64,000 nt of DNA from Pseudomonadota bacterium (GTDB taxonomy: Bacteria; Pseudomonadota; Alphaproteobacteria; Rhodobacterales; Rhodobacteraceae), in contig JAFEFU010000037.1 in the NCBI GenBank assembly GCA_018240425.1, positions 61,791 through 125,790 of the forward strand, written 5' to 3'. Below are positions 26,731 through 34,461 of the stretch, one piece after another. The notes under the pieces are model-generated. The model worked only from the letters and a program-made list of their open reading frames with translations, ran no database searches and was not told where the DNA came from. The translations under genes were made by a program, and so were the position numbers. Each line of letters begins with the position of its first letter. The stretch's first letter is position 1.

Positions 26731-27882
26731 TCAGGCGGTCAGCAGGATTGCCGCGTCGGGCTCGAACGACAGCCAGACCGCATCCTCCCAGACGGCGACC
26801 CGCCCGCTTTCGCCCGAGCGGCGGGCGTTGACCGAATTGACCGAGACCGTCGTCCCGTCGGGCAGCGCGATCTTGTAAAGCGAATCCTTGCCGAAGTAAC
26901 CCAGGTCATGGACCACGCCGCTGAAGGCATTGGCCGCCTCCGGGCGGGCGCGGCTGAGGGTGATCTTCTCGGGGCGCAGCGCCAGCGTCACCAGGGCGCC
27001 CTCGGCCAGGCCGGGAACCGCGCGGGCGGTCACGCAGGTCTGCATGGCCGGCACCTCGACCAGCGCCGTCGCGCCGCTGACCGAGCGGACGCGGGCCTCG
27101 AAAAAGGTGATCGAGCCGATGAAGCCGGCGACAAAGCGGCTGTCGGGGAATTCGTAGATGTCGGTCGGTGATCCCACCTGCATGACCCGGCCCTTGTCCA
27201 TCACCGCCATGCGGTCCGACAGGATCATCGCCTCTTCCTGGTCGTGGGTCACGACCACGAAGGTCACGCCGGTCTTGTGCTGAATGTTCGTCAACTCGAA
27301 CTGGGTATGTTCGCGCAGCTTCTTGTCCAGCGCGGCCAGCGGCTCGTCCAGCAACAAGAGCTTCGGCTGACGTGCCAGCGCCCGGGCCAGCGCGACCCTC
27401 TGCCGCTGCCCGCCCGAGATCTGGTGCGGCTTGCGATGGGCGAACGGGGTCAGCTGCACCAGGTCCAGCATCTCGCGCACCCGGTCCTTGCGCTGCGCGT
27501 CGGTCATCCTGTCGTGCTTCAGGCCGTAGCCGATGTTCTTCTCCACGCTCATGTGCGGAAACAGGGCGTAGCTCTGGAACATCATGTTGACCGGGCGTTC
27601 ATAGGCCGGGATGCCGGTCATGTCCTGTCCGTCGATGAAGATGCGCCCCGATGTCGGCGTCTCGAAGCCGGCCAGCATCCGCAGAAGCGTCGTCTTGCCG
27701 CAGCCCGAACCGCCAAGAAGGGCGAAGATCTCGCCCTTGGTTATCTGAAGGCTCACGTTGCGCACCGCCTGGAACGAACCGAACGACTTCGACACGTCCT
27801 CGATGCGGATGAACGGGGCGCCGCCCGCTGCCCCGCTGGCCGTGGCGGCGGCCAGGGGCGCGCCCTTGATCCCTGAATCCAT
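26731..27882 (-). CDS. ABC transporter ATP-binding protein (PotA/PotG-like)
   Basis: 383 residues from ATG at 27882 with GGGGAGG upstream; a second ATG five codons earlier is less well placed. Walker A is LLGGSGCGKTTLLRML, followed by the Q-loop FQSYALFPHMSV, signature ISGGQRQRVALARAL, Walker B LLLLDEPLAALD and switch HDQEEAM. A C-terminal TOBE domain (LRPEKITLSRARP) follows. This is the energising subunit of the four-gene importer. The first ~25 residues are Ala/Gly-rich and not conserved. Confidence 0.9.
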   Translation of the reverse strand: MDSGIKGAPLAAATASGAAGGAPFIRIEDVSKSFGSFQAVRNVSLQITKGEIFALLGGSGCGKTTLLRMLAGFETPTSGRIFIDGQDMTGIPAYERPVNMMFQSYALFPHMSVEKNIGYGLKHDRMTDAQRKDRVREMLDLVQLTPFAHRKPHQISGGQRQRVALARALARQPKLLLLDEPLAALDKKLREHTQFELTNIQHKTGVTFVVVTHDQEEAMILSDRMAVMDKGRVMQVGSPTDIYEFPDSRFVAGFIGSITFFEARVRSVSGATALVEVPAMQTCVTARAVPGLAEGALVTLALRPEKITLSRARPEAANAFSGVVHDLGYFGKDSLYKIALPDGTTVSVNSVNARRSGESGRVAVWEDAVWLSFEPDAAILLTA

Positions 27883-27910
27883 GAGCGCCTCCCCCATTCT
27901 TGCCCGCCGG

Positions 27911-29014
27911 TCAGCCCGCCGACTTGATGTCGCTCCAGGCCCGGGTCATCGCCCGGTCCTGCTCGTCCGACAGGGCCTTCAGCGGCCACATGCGCTTGAC
28001 CGTCTCGACATCGGGGTAGACCGCCGGATCGGCCAGGATCGCCGCATCCACGAACTTCTGCGCCGCCAGGTTGGCGCTGGCGTAGTTGATGTAGTTGGTG
28101 CAGCCGGCGGCGACTTCGGGCTGAAGCATGAAGTCCAGGAACTTGTAGGCATTGTCCTTGTTCGGCGCGTCCTTGGGCACGGCCCAGCCGTCCACCCAGG
28201 CGGGCGCCCCGGTCTTGGGAACGAAATAGGCCAGATTGATCTTCACCCCTGCCTCGGCCGCGCGCGAGCGCGCGGTCGCATAGTCGCCCGACCAGCTGTT
28301 GACGGCGCAAAGCTCACCGTTGGGCAGGGCGTTGATGTAGTTGGTGTTGTCGAAGGTGCGGATGTACTTGCGGATCGGCTTGAAGGCATCGGCGACCTTC
28401 TTGTAGTCGTCGACGTTCTGTGTGTCGCCGTCCAGGCCCAGGTATTTCAGCACGACCGGCATGATGTCGGTCGGGCTGTCGAGGATGGAAATGCCGCAGT
28501 CGGCCAGCTTTGCCGCGTTCTCGGGCTTGAAGATCGTGTCGAGGTTGGTCAGGTCCGCGTCGGGCAGCCGTTGCTTCACCATGTCCAGGTTATAGGCGAA
28601 GCCCACCGATCCCCACATGTAGGGCACGGTGTATTTCAGGTCAGGGTCCCAGCCTTCCATGATCCGCACCACCTCGGGATCGAGATTGCCGAGGCCCGTC
28701 AGCTTCGACTTGTCGATCGGATCATAGACGCCCGCCTTGATGAAGCGCGGCATGGAAAGACCGGCCATCAGCACCACGTCATACCCGGTCGAGCCGGCGA
28801 GCAGCTTGGCCTCCATCTCTTCGGACGAGGAATAGGTGTCATAGACGACATGGACGCCGGTGGCCTTCTCGAAGTCCTCGAGTGTCGTCTCGCCGATGTA
28901 ATCTGCCCAGTTGTAGACATTGACGGTTGTCGATTGCGCCCAGCTTGGCCGGACGAACGGCATGGCAAGGGTGGCGCCAAGGGCGGCAAAGGTCTGGCGG
29001 CGGTTCAGTCTCAT
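27911..29014 (-). CDS. Periplasmic substrate-binding protein of polyamine/onium ABC importer (PotD/PotF-like)
   Basis: 367 residues from the ATG at 29014, with GGGAGG 9 bp upstream. The N-terminus MRLNRRQTFAALGATLAMPF has paired arginines and a hydrophobic stretch ending in PSWAQ, so export may go by the Tat route. The mature start TTVNVYNWADYIGETTLEDFEKATG is the classic PotD/PotF opening. YDVVLMAGLSMPRFIKAGVYDPID and KNDNAYKFLDF-like segments support this. Polyamine-type binding proteins capture cationic ligands through acidic and aromatic residues. Because this gene is followed by the importer genes and preceded by Rieske oxygenase genes, the ligand is more likely the operon's catabolic substrate than a polyamine. 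Confidence 0.88.
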   Translation of the reverse strand: MRLNRRQTFAALGATLAMPFVRPSWAQSTTVNVYNWADYIGETTLEDFEKATGVHVVYDTYSSSEEMEAKLLAGSTGYDVVLMAGLSMPRFIKAGVYDPIDKSKLTGLGNLDPEVVRIMEGWDPDLKYTVPYMWGSVGFAYNLDMVKQRLPDADLTNLDTIFKPENAAKLADCGISILDSPTDIMPVVLKYLGLDGDTQNVDDYKKVADAFKPIRKYIRTFDNTNYINALPNGELCAVNSWSGDYATARSRAAEAGVKINLAYFVPKTGAPAWVDGWAVPKDAPNKDNAYKFLDFMLQPEVAAGCTNYINYASANLAAQKFVDAAILADPAVYPDVETVKRMWPLKALSDEQDRAMTRAWSDIKSAG

Positions 29015-29066
29015 CTGCGGCATCCTCCCGTTTGGCGCGCCCCTGTCCCGGTGCGCCATAATTTGA

Positions 29067-30290
29067 TCAATTTGAGCACAGGTTTCGTTCCGATAGAAGC
29101 AGATTCTGGTTGGTCTCGGCCATCCGGTCCTCGGGCGGGGCCTCATACTGGCCCATCACCGGGATCAGGTCGCGCAACTTGTCGTGATGGGCGCGCACGC
29201 CGTATTCCAGGTCCGAGAGGTGGAAACTGTCGAAGGCCGAGGATTTCATCGACTCGTTCGACCAGATCGACAGTTGCTGATCCTCTTTCGAGGTCTCGCG
29301 GTCGATCCGCGTGGCCAGATAGCGCGCGGCGCTGGTCTCGCGCGTCTCGTCCGGCCAGCGGTACAGGCGGCCGGCCAGCCGCGTCCTGCCCGGCGCCAGG
29401 GGTATTTCCTGGTAGAACTGCGCCGATTCCGGGGTGAAGGCGAGGACGGCATTCGGAAAGAGACCATAGTAGGACCAGGTCTTGCGCAGCCGCTCGGGCA
29501 GGCGGTTGTCGTCGGGCGAAAGCTTCTGATAGGCCCTGACCGACCAGAGCCGGCCCGGCGCGTCGCCGAAGCGCCCCAGCGAGATCGCCAGCCCGCCCGG
29601 CAACACATCGTCACGGTAGGTCCGCCCGTAGAGATCCTGCAGGGCAGGATGGGCCATGGCGACGTGATAGCCTTCGTTGTCCACGTCGCGGACCGACTTC
29701 CAGTTGACAGGCAGTTCGCTCTGCCACACGGGTGCCCGCACCGGCAAAAGCTCGTCACTGGCATAGGCCGCGACATCCTCGTCGTAGGGGGCGAGGAGGT
29801 CGGCGACCGGCGGCTGCGGGCCGGGATGGAAGCGCAGGAACAGGAAGCCGCGCCAGATTTCCAGTTCGACGGGCTTCAGGCCGAAGTCGGCCCGGTCCAT
29901 GTCGCCGAAGGTCTCGGGCCGCGCCGGGCCGCGCAGGCTTCCGTCGAGGTTGTAGACCCAGCCGTGGAAGGGGCAGACCATCGCCCCCTTGCAATGACCG
30001 CTGGCCCCGTCCACCACCCGCGCACCCCGGTGGCGGCACAGGTTGTGGAAGGCACGCACCACCCCGTCGCGGCCGCGCATCACGACGGCACGCTCGCCCA
30101 GCAGGTCGAAGGCGATCCAGTCGCCGGGGGCAGGGATGTCGTTCACATGGCCCGCGATCTGCCAGTGGGTCAGGAACAGTTCGGTCCGCTCCAGTTCGAA
30201 CAGCGCGGGCGAATGGTAGGTCCAGCCGGGCAGGCCGCGACGGTCCCAGGTGGCGGGAACCTCGATCCTGCCGGAAGTGGCGTCCTTCAT
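29067..30290 (-). CDS. Rieske non-heme iron oxygenase, large subunit (first)
   Basis: 407 residues from ATG at 30290 (GGAGG upstream, 4-bp overlap with the previous gene). The Rieske cluster ligands are CRHRGARVV...CPFHGW, i.e. Cys-x-His and Cys-x2-His. The mononuclear iron site is DVDNEGYHVAMAHPAL (His-x4-His with the preceding Asp/Glu bridge). WRGFLFLRFHPGPQP is the usual linker. Members of this branch oxygenate N-methyl and aromatic compounds. No ferredoxin or reductase gene is adjacent, so electrons must come from elsewhere. It ends 52 bp before the substrate-binding protein gene. Confidence 0.85.
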   Translation of the reverse strand: MKDATSGRIEVPATWDRRGLPGWTYHSPALFELERTELFLTHWQIAGHVNDIPAPGDWIAFDLLGERAVVMRGRDGVVRAFHNLCRHRGARVVDGASGHCKGAMVCPFHGWVYNLDGSLRGPARPETFGDMDRADFGLKPVELEIWRGFLFLRFHPGPQPPVADLLAPYDEDVAAYASDELLPVRAPVWQSELPVNWKSVRDVDNEGYHVAMAHPALQDLYGRTYRDDVLPGGLAISLGRFGDAPGRLWSVRAYQKLSPDDNRLPERLRKTWSYYGLFPNAVLAFTPESAQFYQEIPLAPGRTRLAGRLYRWPDETRETSAARYLATRIDRETSKEDQQLSIWSNESMKSSAFDSFHLSDLEYGVRAHHDKLRDLIPVMGQYEAPPEDRMAETNQNLLLSERNLCSN

Positions 30291-31429
30291 CCCTGTTCCT
30301 CCTCTGCCATCTGCCCCAGCACCCAGGCGTGAAAATCGGCGATCGCATATTCCTCGGGCATGAGGCGGCCCCGCTGGTAAGCGGGCGAGCGCAGGCCGCG
30401 CTGGTTCATCTCGGCCGCCGCGCCGTCCTGGTCGATGACCAGGGTGGCGAAGCTGGCGATTTCGGCGGCGTCGAACCCCGGCCGGGCCAGTGTCCCGGCG
30501 GGGAAATACCATTCGGCGGTCAGGCGCGTGGATTCGGGTCCGGTCGGCTCCAGCCGGACGGCGCGGACGTGATCGACATGGGCCACGACATACATGGCGG
30601 GGTAAAGCGTGACGAAATTGAAACCGTTCTGCCGCTCCTCGGGCGTGAGGCCGGGGAATTCCGGCCCGCAGGGCTGGCCGTCGGGGGTCCAGCTCACCGC
30701 CCCCTCGCGCAGCACCCTGCCCCCGGTGTCGGGCGCACGTTCCGGGGCTTCGTCCGCCGCCATCAGCCCGCGGCCATAGACCGGCACCATGTCGCACAGT
30801 TCGGGATGGATGCCGGGGCAATGCAGGCACTCGTTATAGTTTTCCCAGAAGACCTTCCAGTTGCAGGCGAGGTCGCGGACGATGCGGTGGCCGGTGACCA
30901 GATCCGCCATCGGCCAGTTGTCCAGAGAGCCGAGCCCCATGTCGGGGTGCAGCGGGCCGGGATCGCGGGACAGGTTCACAAGGACGAACCCGCTCCAGAC
31001 CGTGACCGCGACCGGCAGCAGCCCGTGGTCCTCGCGGCGGAAATCTGACGTGGGGCAGGCGTGGCCGGTGGCGACAAGGTGGCCATCGCAGGCGGCATAG
31101 GACCAGGCGTGATAGGGGCAGGCGATCAGGCGGCCAAGCGGCGCCGCGTCCTGCCCGCACAGTTCCGCGCCGCGGTGGCGGCAGACATTGTGAAAGGCCG
31201 ACAGGCCGCCGTCGGTGGCGCGGCACAGGATCACGCTGGCCGCGCCGACCCTGAGCCGCCGCATGCTGCCGGGCATCAGGTCGGCCAGCCGCCCGGCCGC
31301 CACCCAGTTCCGCGCCCATATCGTGCGCTGTTCCTGCGCAAACCAGTCCGCACTGTGGTAAGCGTGCCCCGGCAGGGTCGGCGGGCAATGATCCAGAAGC
31401 GGCGAGGCCGGGGGCTGATGGCGGGTCAT
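30287..31429 (-). CDS. Rieske non-heme iron oxygenase, large subunit (second; GbcA/CntA-like)
   Basis: 380 residues from the ATG at 31429. The Rieske motif is CRHRGAELCGQD...ACPYHAW, and the catalytic iron motif is NYNECLHCPGIHPEL (Glu-x2-His-x4-His). The motif CPYHAWSY and the pattern NWKVFWENYNECLHC are those of the glycine-betaine / carnitine / stachydrine-type N-demethylating and C-N-cleaving oxygenases. It starts 61 bp after the aminotransferase and overlaps the next Rieske gene by 4 bp. Two different Rieske oxygenases in tandem suggest two oxidative steps on one substrate, for example removal of two methyl groups. Confidence 0.85.
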   Translation of the reverse strand: MTRHQPPASPLLDHCPPTLPGHAYHSADWFAQEQRTIWARNWVAAGRLADLMPGSMRRLRVGAASVILCRATDGGLSAFHNVCRHRGAELCGQDAAPLGRLIACPYHAWSYAACDGHLVATGHACPTSDFRREDHGLLPVAVTVWSGFVLVNLSRDPGPLHPDMGLGSLDNWPMADLVTGHRIVRDLACNWKVFWENYNECLHCPGIHPELCDMVPVYGRGLMAADEAPERAPDTGGRVLREGAVSWTPDGQPCGPEFPGLTPEERQNGFNFVTLYPAMYVVAHVDHVRAVRLEPTGPESTRLTAEWYFPAGTLARPGFDAAEIASFATLVIDQDGAAAEMNQRGLRSPAYQRGRLMPEEYAIADFHAWVLGQMAEEEQG

Positions 31430-31490
31430 CGGCCTGTTTCCCGGAAGGGCGGGGCGACGCGGCCCGCGCCGACGATGACCGCATCCCGGA

Positions 31491-32843
31491 TCATGCGCGC
31501 CGGGCCTCGTCCTCGAAATGCTCAAGCGTCAGGTCGACGGCGGTCTCGACCGCGGCAAGCGTGTCGGCCAGGCAGGTCTGGTCCAACCCGTGCGCCTCGC
31601 ACATGAACCAGGGTTCGCGCGAATCCGGCTCGCAGATGACGCCGAGATCATGGAGGAAATGGGCCATCCGGTCATAGAAGGAATAGTCCGAACCCTTCCA
31701 GTCACGGTAGTTGTCCGGGGCCTTGTCGGCGAAGAACAGGCCGAACATCGACGGATGGCCGCTGTAGGAATGGGCGATGCCGCGCACATCGAGAATGCGC
31801 GAGATGCCGGCCTTCAGCCGTTCGCCATAGCTGGCCAGCGTGTCGAGCGCCGGGGTCTCGTCAAGGATGCGCAGGCACTCCTCGGCGGCGGCCAGCGACA
31901 CCGAATGGGCGGTGTAGGTGCCGCCGTGCGAGGCGCCGCCAACGCGGAAGGTGCGCATCACGCTTTCGCGCCCCGCGACCACCGCGATCGGATAGCCGTT
32001 GGCCACCGCCTTGGCAAAGGTGGTGATGTCGGGGGTGACGCCCATCAGTCCCTGGATACCGCCCTTGGCCACGCGGAATCCCGACTTCACCTCGTCGATG
32101 ATGAGAAGCACGCCGTAGCGGTCGCAAAGGTCGCGCGCCAGGCGCACATACTCGACCGAGGCCATGATCGAGCAGCAGTTGCCCTGGATCGGCTCGATCA
32201 GCATGGCGGCCAGCGTATGGCCGTATCTGCGGAACGTGTCCTCCAGCCGCTGAAGATCGTTGTTGGGCACGATATGGGCCAGCGCCTTCAGGGTCTGGGG
32301 AATGCCCTTGCCGTAGGGCACGACCTCGGGGTCGCGGTTCGATCCGGCCTCCCAGTCATCGACGTTCGACATCCACATCGCGGCATCGAACAGGCCGTGA
32401 TAGCCGCCCTCGACCAGAAGATAGCCGTCGCGGCCGGTATGGGCGCGGGCCAGCCGCAGCGCCGCCATCACCGCCTCGGTGCCCGAGTTGGAGAAGCGGA
32501 CCAGTTCGGCGGCGGGCACCATCTTCGATATGCGCTCGGCCACGATCAGTTCGCGTTCGGTCGACAGGGCGAAGACGCCGCCGACCTCCATGCCCCGCCG
32601 CGCGGCGGCATCTACCCGGTCGTCGGCATAGCCGAGAATCGCCGGACCGTAGCCCAGGCGGTAGTCGACATAGGCGTTGCCGTCGATGTCCCAGGTACGC
32701 CCGCCCTTGCCGTGGCTGACATAGATGGTGCGCTCGTCGCCCCAGTAGCGGAAGGTCGAGGAGACGCCCAGAGGCAGCTTCTTCACCGCGCGCCGGAACT
32801 GGGCGTTGGATTTGGCCAGGTCGCGGCGCGGCGTCGGTCGCAT
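31491..32843 (-). CDS. Class III PLP-dependent aminotransferase (glutamate-1-semialdehyde/beta-amino-acid type)
   Basis: 450 residues from ATG at 32843, with AGGGA about 7 bp upstream; the upstream extension lies in the promoter region. Class III features are present: LVRFSNSGTEAVMAALRLARAHTGRDG for cofactor phosphate binding, YLLVEGGYHGLFDAAMW, LLIIDEVKSGFR with the ring-nitrogen Asp, and TTFAKAVANGYPIAVVAG with the Schiff-base Lys. The group includes glutamate-1-semialdehyde aminomutases and beta-amino-acid transaminases. The second position in a heme operon is absent here, so catabolic transamination is more likely. It is the first gene of the minus-strand operon, divergent from the BetI-like regulator. 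Confidence 0.85.
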   Translation of the reverse strand: MRPTPRRDLAKSNAQFRRAVKKLPLGVSSTFRYWGDERTIYVSHGKGGRTWDIDGNAYVDYRLGYGPAILGYADDRVDAAARRGMEVGGVFALSTERELIVAERISKMVPAAELVRFSNSGTEAVMAALRLARAHTGRDGYLLVEGGYHGLFDAAMWMSNVDDWEAGSNRDPEVVPYGKGIPQTLKALAHIVPNNDLQRLEDTFRRYGHTLAAMLIEPIQGNCCSIMASVEYVRLARDLCDRYGVLLIIDEVKSGFRVAKGGIQGLMGVTPDITTFAKAVANGYPIAVVAGRESVMRTFRVGGASHGGTYTAHSVSLAAAEECLRILDETPALDTLASYGERLKAGISRILDVRGIAHSYSGHPSMFGLFFADKAPDNYRDWKGSDYSFYDRMAHFLHDLGVICEPDSREPWFMCEAHGLDQTCLADTLAAVETAVDLTLEHFEDEARRA

Positions 32844-32927
32844 GTGTCGTCCCTGTCTGAATGCAGTCGCGAACCGGCCCCGTTGTCGGCCACGGGATTT
32901 CCGTTCGCGGCCACAGGCTAGGCTCGT

Positions 32928-32967
32928 TCTGACTGGTCTGTCAATCAGAATATTGACTGCGCAGTCA
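32928..32967. promoter_or_regulatory. Palindromic operator/promoter region between aminotransferase and BetI-like regulator
   Basis: The perfect 14-bp palindrome TGACTGCGCAGTCA is at 32954-32967. A second, imperfect inverted repeat with TTCTGA and TCAGAA arms spans 32928-32950. A TTGACT (plus) and a TTGACA (minus) -35-like box lie within them. This is the layout expected of a TetR-family regulator that represses both divergent promoters. Confidence 0.55.
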
Positions 32968-33042
32968 GAATGGAGCAAATTGGCTTGCACCGGGGGTCGG
33001 GCTGCCTATTGATGCGCTTGCCGCCATTGTTCAGGATCACGG

Positions 33043-33699
33043 ATGGACCAGAGCCTTGCCCCTTCCGCCGCCCCGCCCCCGCCGCGCAAGCTGAGCCGCG
33101 AGGCGCGCCGCCAGCAACTGATCGACGCCACGATCGAGGTGATCGCGGTCAAGGGCTATGCCCGCACCACCCTGACCGACGTGGCCAATCGCGCCGGCCT
33201 GTCGCACGGACTGGTCAATTTCCATTTCCAGACCAAGGAACGGCTTCTGTCCGAAACCCTGCTGTTCCTGGCCGAGGAATACCGCCAGAACTGGACGCAG
33301 GCACTGGACGAGGCGGGTCACTCGCCTGCGCACCGGCTGGATGCGATGCTGCGCGCCGACTTCAACCTGGCGATCTGCACCGATGCGAAACTGTCGGCCT
33401 GGTGCGCCTTCTGGGGCGAGGCGCAGTGCCGGCCGCTCTATCAGGAACAATGCGGCTCGAACGACGCGGCCTATCTCGACGCGCTTGAATCATTGTGCGC
33501 GGAACTGAAGGCGGAAGGCGGCTATGGGTTCGATCCGGTACGCGCGGCGCGCGTCCTGCGGGTGACGACCGAAGGCGTGTGGCTCGACATGATGACGATG
33601 AACACCCCCTACGGCCGGGCCGAGGCGCTTTCCACCGTCCATTCCTGCGCCGCCGCCTTCTTTCCGCGGCACTTCGGCGACGACGGCCTGATCGTCTGA
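33043..33699 (+). CDS. TetR-family regulator, BetI-like
   Basis: 218 residues. After a Pro-rich N-terminal tail, the HTH is ARRQQLIDATIEVIAVKGYARTTLTDVANRAGLSHGLVNFHFQTKERLLSETL, the usual TetR DNA-binding helices. The ligand domain contains KLSAWCAFWGEAQCRPLYQEQCGSND, which matches the BetI C-terminal signature of choline/betaine-responsive repressors. Divergent from the aminotransferase-Rieske operon, with a palindromic spacer. Its stop codon TGA abuts the reverse stop TCA of the ProC-like gene. It likely senses the operon's quaternary-amine substrate or intermediate. Confidence 0.85.
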   Translation: MDQSLAPSAAPPPPRKLSREARRQQLIDATIEVIAVKGYARTTLTDVANRAGLSHGLVNFHFQTKERLLSETLLFLAEEYRQNWTQALDEAGHSPAHRLDAMLRADFNLAICTDAKLSAWCAFWGEAQCRPLYQEQCGSNDAAYLDALESLCAELKAEGGYGFDPVRAARVLRVTTEGVWLDMMTMNTPYGRAEALSTVHSCAAAFFPRHFGDDGLIV

Positions 33700-34461
33700 T
33701 CAGCCGCCCCCCGACATCCGCTTCAGTATTGCCTCCAGCCCGGTATGCCAGGCGGCCAGCGCGCCCTTCTCGTCCAGGTGGTCCAGCAGCTGAAGCGTGA
33801 TTCCGCCCGGCGTGGTCACGCCCCTGGCGATCTCGTCCAGCGGACGCGGCTCCTGCAGCAGCACCTCGGCATTGCCCCTCAGCGTGCCGGCAACCAGCGC
33901 CCGCGCCGTGGCAGGGTCGATGCCTTGCGCCGCGTACCAGTCGGCCAGGTGCGCCATCCACCAGACCGTCGCACCCGAAAAGGCGCCGAAGGTCGCGGCG
34001 GCGGTGAACTGGCGTTCGTCGGCGAACAGATGGACCGGCCCGATATGGGCCAGGAACCCGCGCCAGAAATCGTCGTCGGGGCAAAGGATCGACGGACCCA
34101 GCCGATAGGCGTTGGCATAGCCGGGCATCATGCCGATGACCGCACGGGCCGGGCCGGTCACTTCGCGCAGGCGCGCGAGCCCGGTTCCGGCCATCGCCGA
34201 CAGGACCGGCTGGCCGGGGCGGAAGGTCAGGCGGGCCAGTTCGTCGGCGCCGGTGGCTGCGGGCAGGCTGACGAACACCGCCTCGGCCCGGTCCACGACC
34301 TCCTGGTTGCTGTCCGCCACCTCGCAGCCGAACTCGGCGGCAAGCCGGGCGGCGGTCTCAGCCCCGCGCGGCGACAGGACAAAGCGGTGGCCAGAGCCCT
34401 GAAGCCCGCGCAGAAGAAGGCTCGCCAGCCCGCCGACCCCGAGAAAGCCGACGGTGGCCAT
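33700..34461 (-). CDS. ProC-like NAD(P)-dependent imine reductase (pyrroline-5-carboxylate reductase family)
   Basis: 253 residues. The Rossmann N-terminus is VGFLGVGGLASLLLRGL and the C-terminus contains GVTTPGGITLQLLDHLDEKGALAAW, the dimerisation-domain counterpart of the ProC SPGGTT motif. It is slightly shorter than usual ProC (~270). As the housekeeping proC is expected elsewhere, a catabolic imine or cyclic-amine reductase role is possible. The gene overlaps the second aminotransferase by one base (TGATG), and the two probably act together. Convergent with the regulator. Confidence 0.75.
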   Translation of the reverse strand: MATVGFLGVGGLASLLLRGLQGSGHRFVLSPRGAETAARLAAEFGCEVADSNQEVVDRAEAVFVSLPAATGADELARLTFRPGQPVLSAMAGTGLARLREVTGPARAVIGMMPGYANAYRLGPSILCPDDDFWRGFLAHIGPVHLFADERQFTAAATFGAFSGATVWWMAHLADWYAAQGIDPATARALVAGTLRGNAEVLLQEPRPLDEIARGVTTPGGITLQLLDHLDEKGALAAWHTGLEAILKRMSGGG

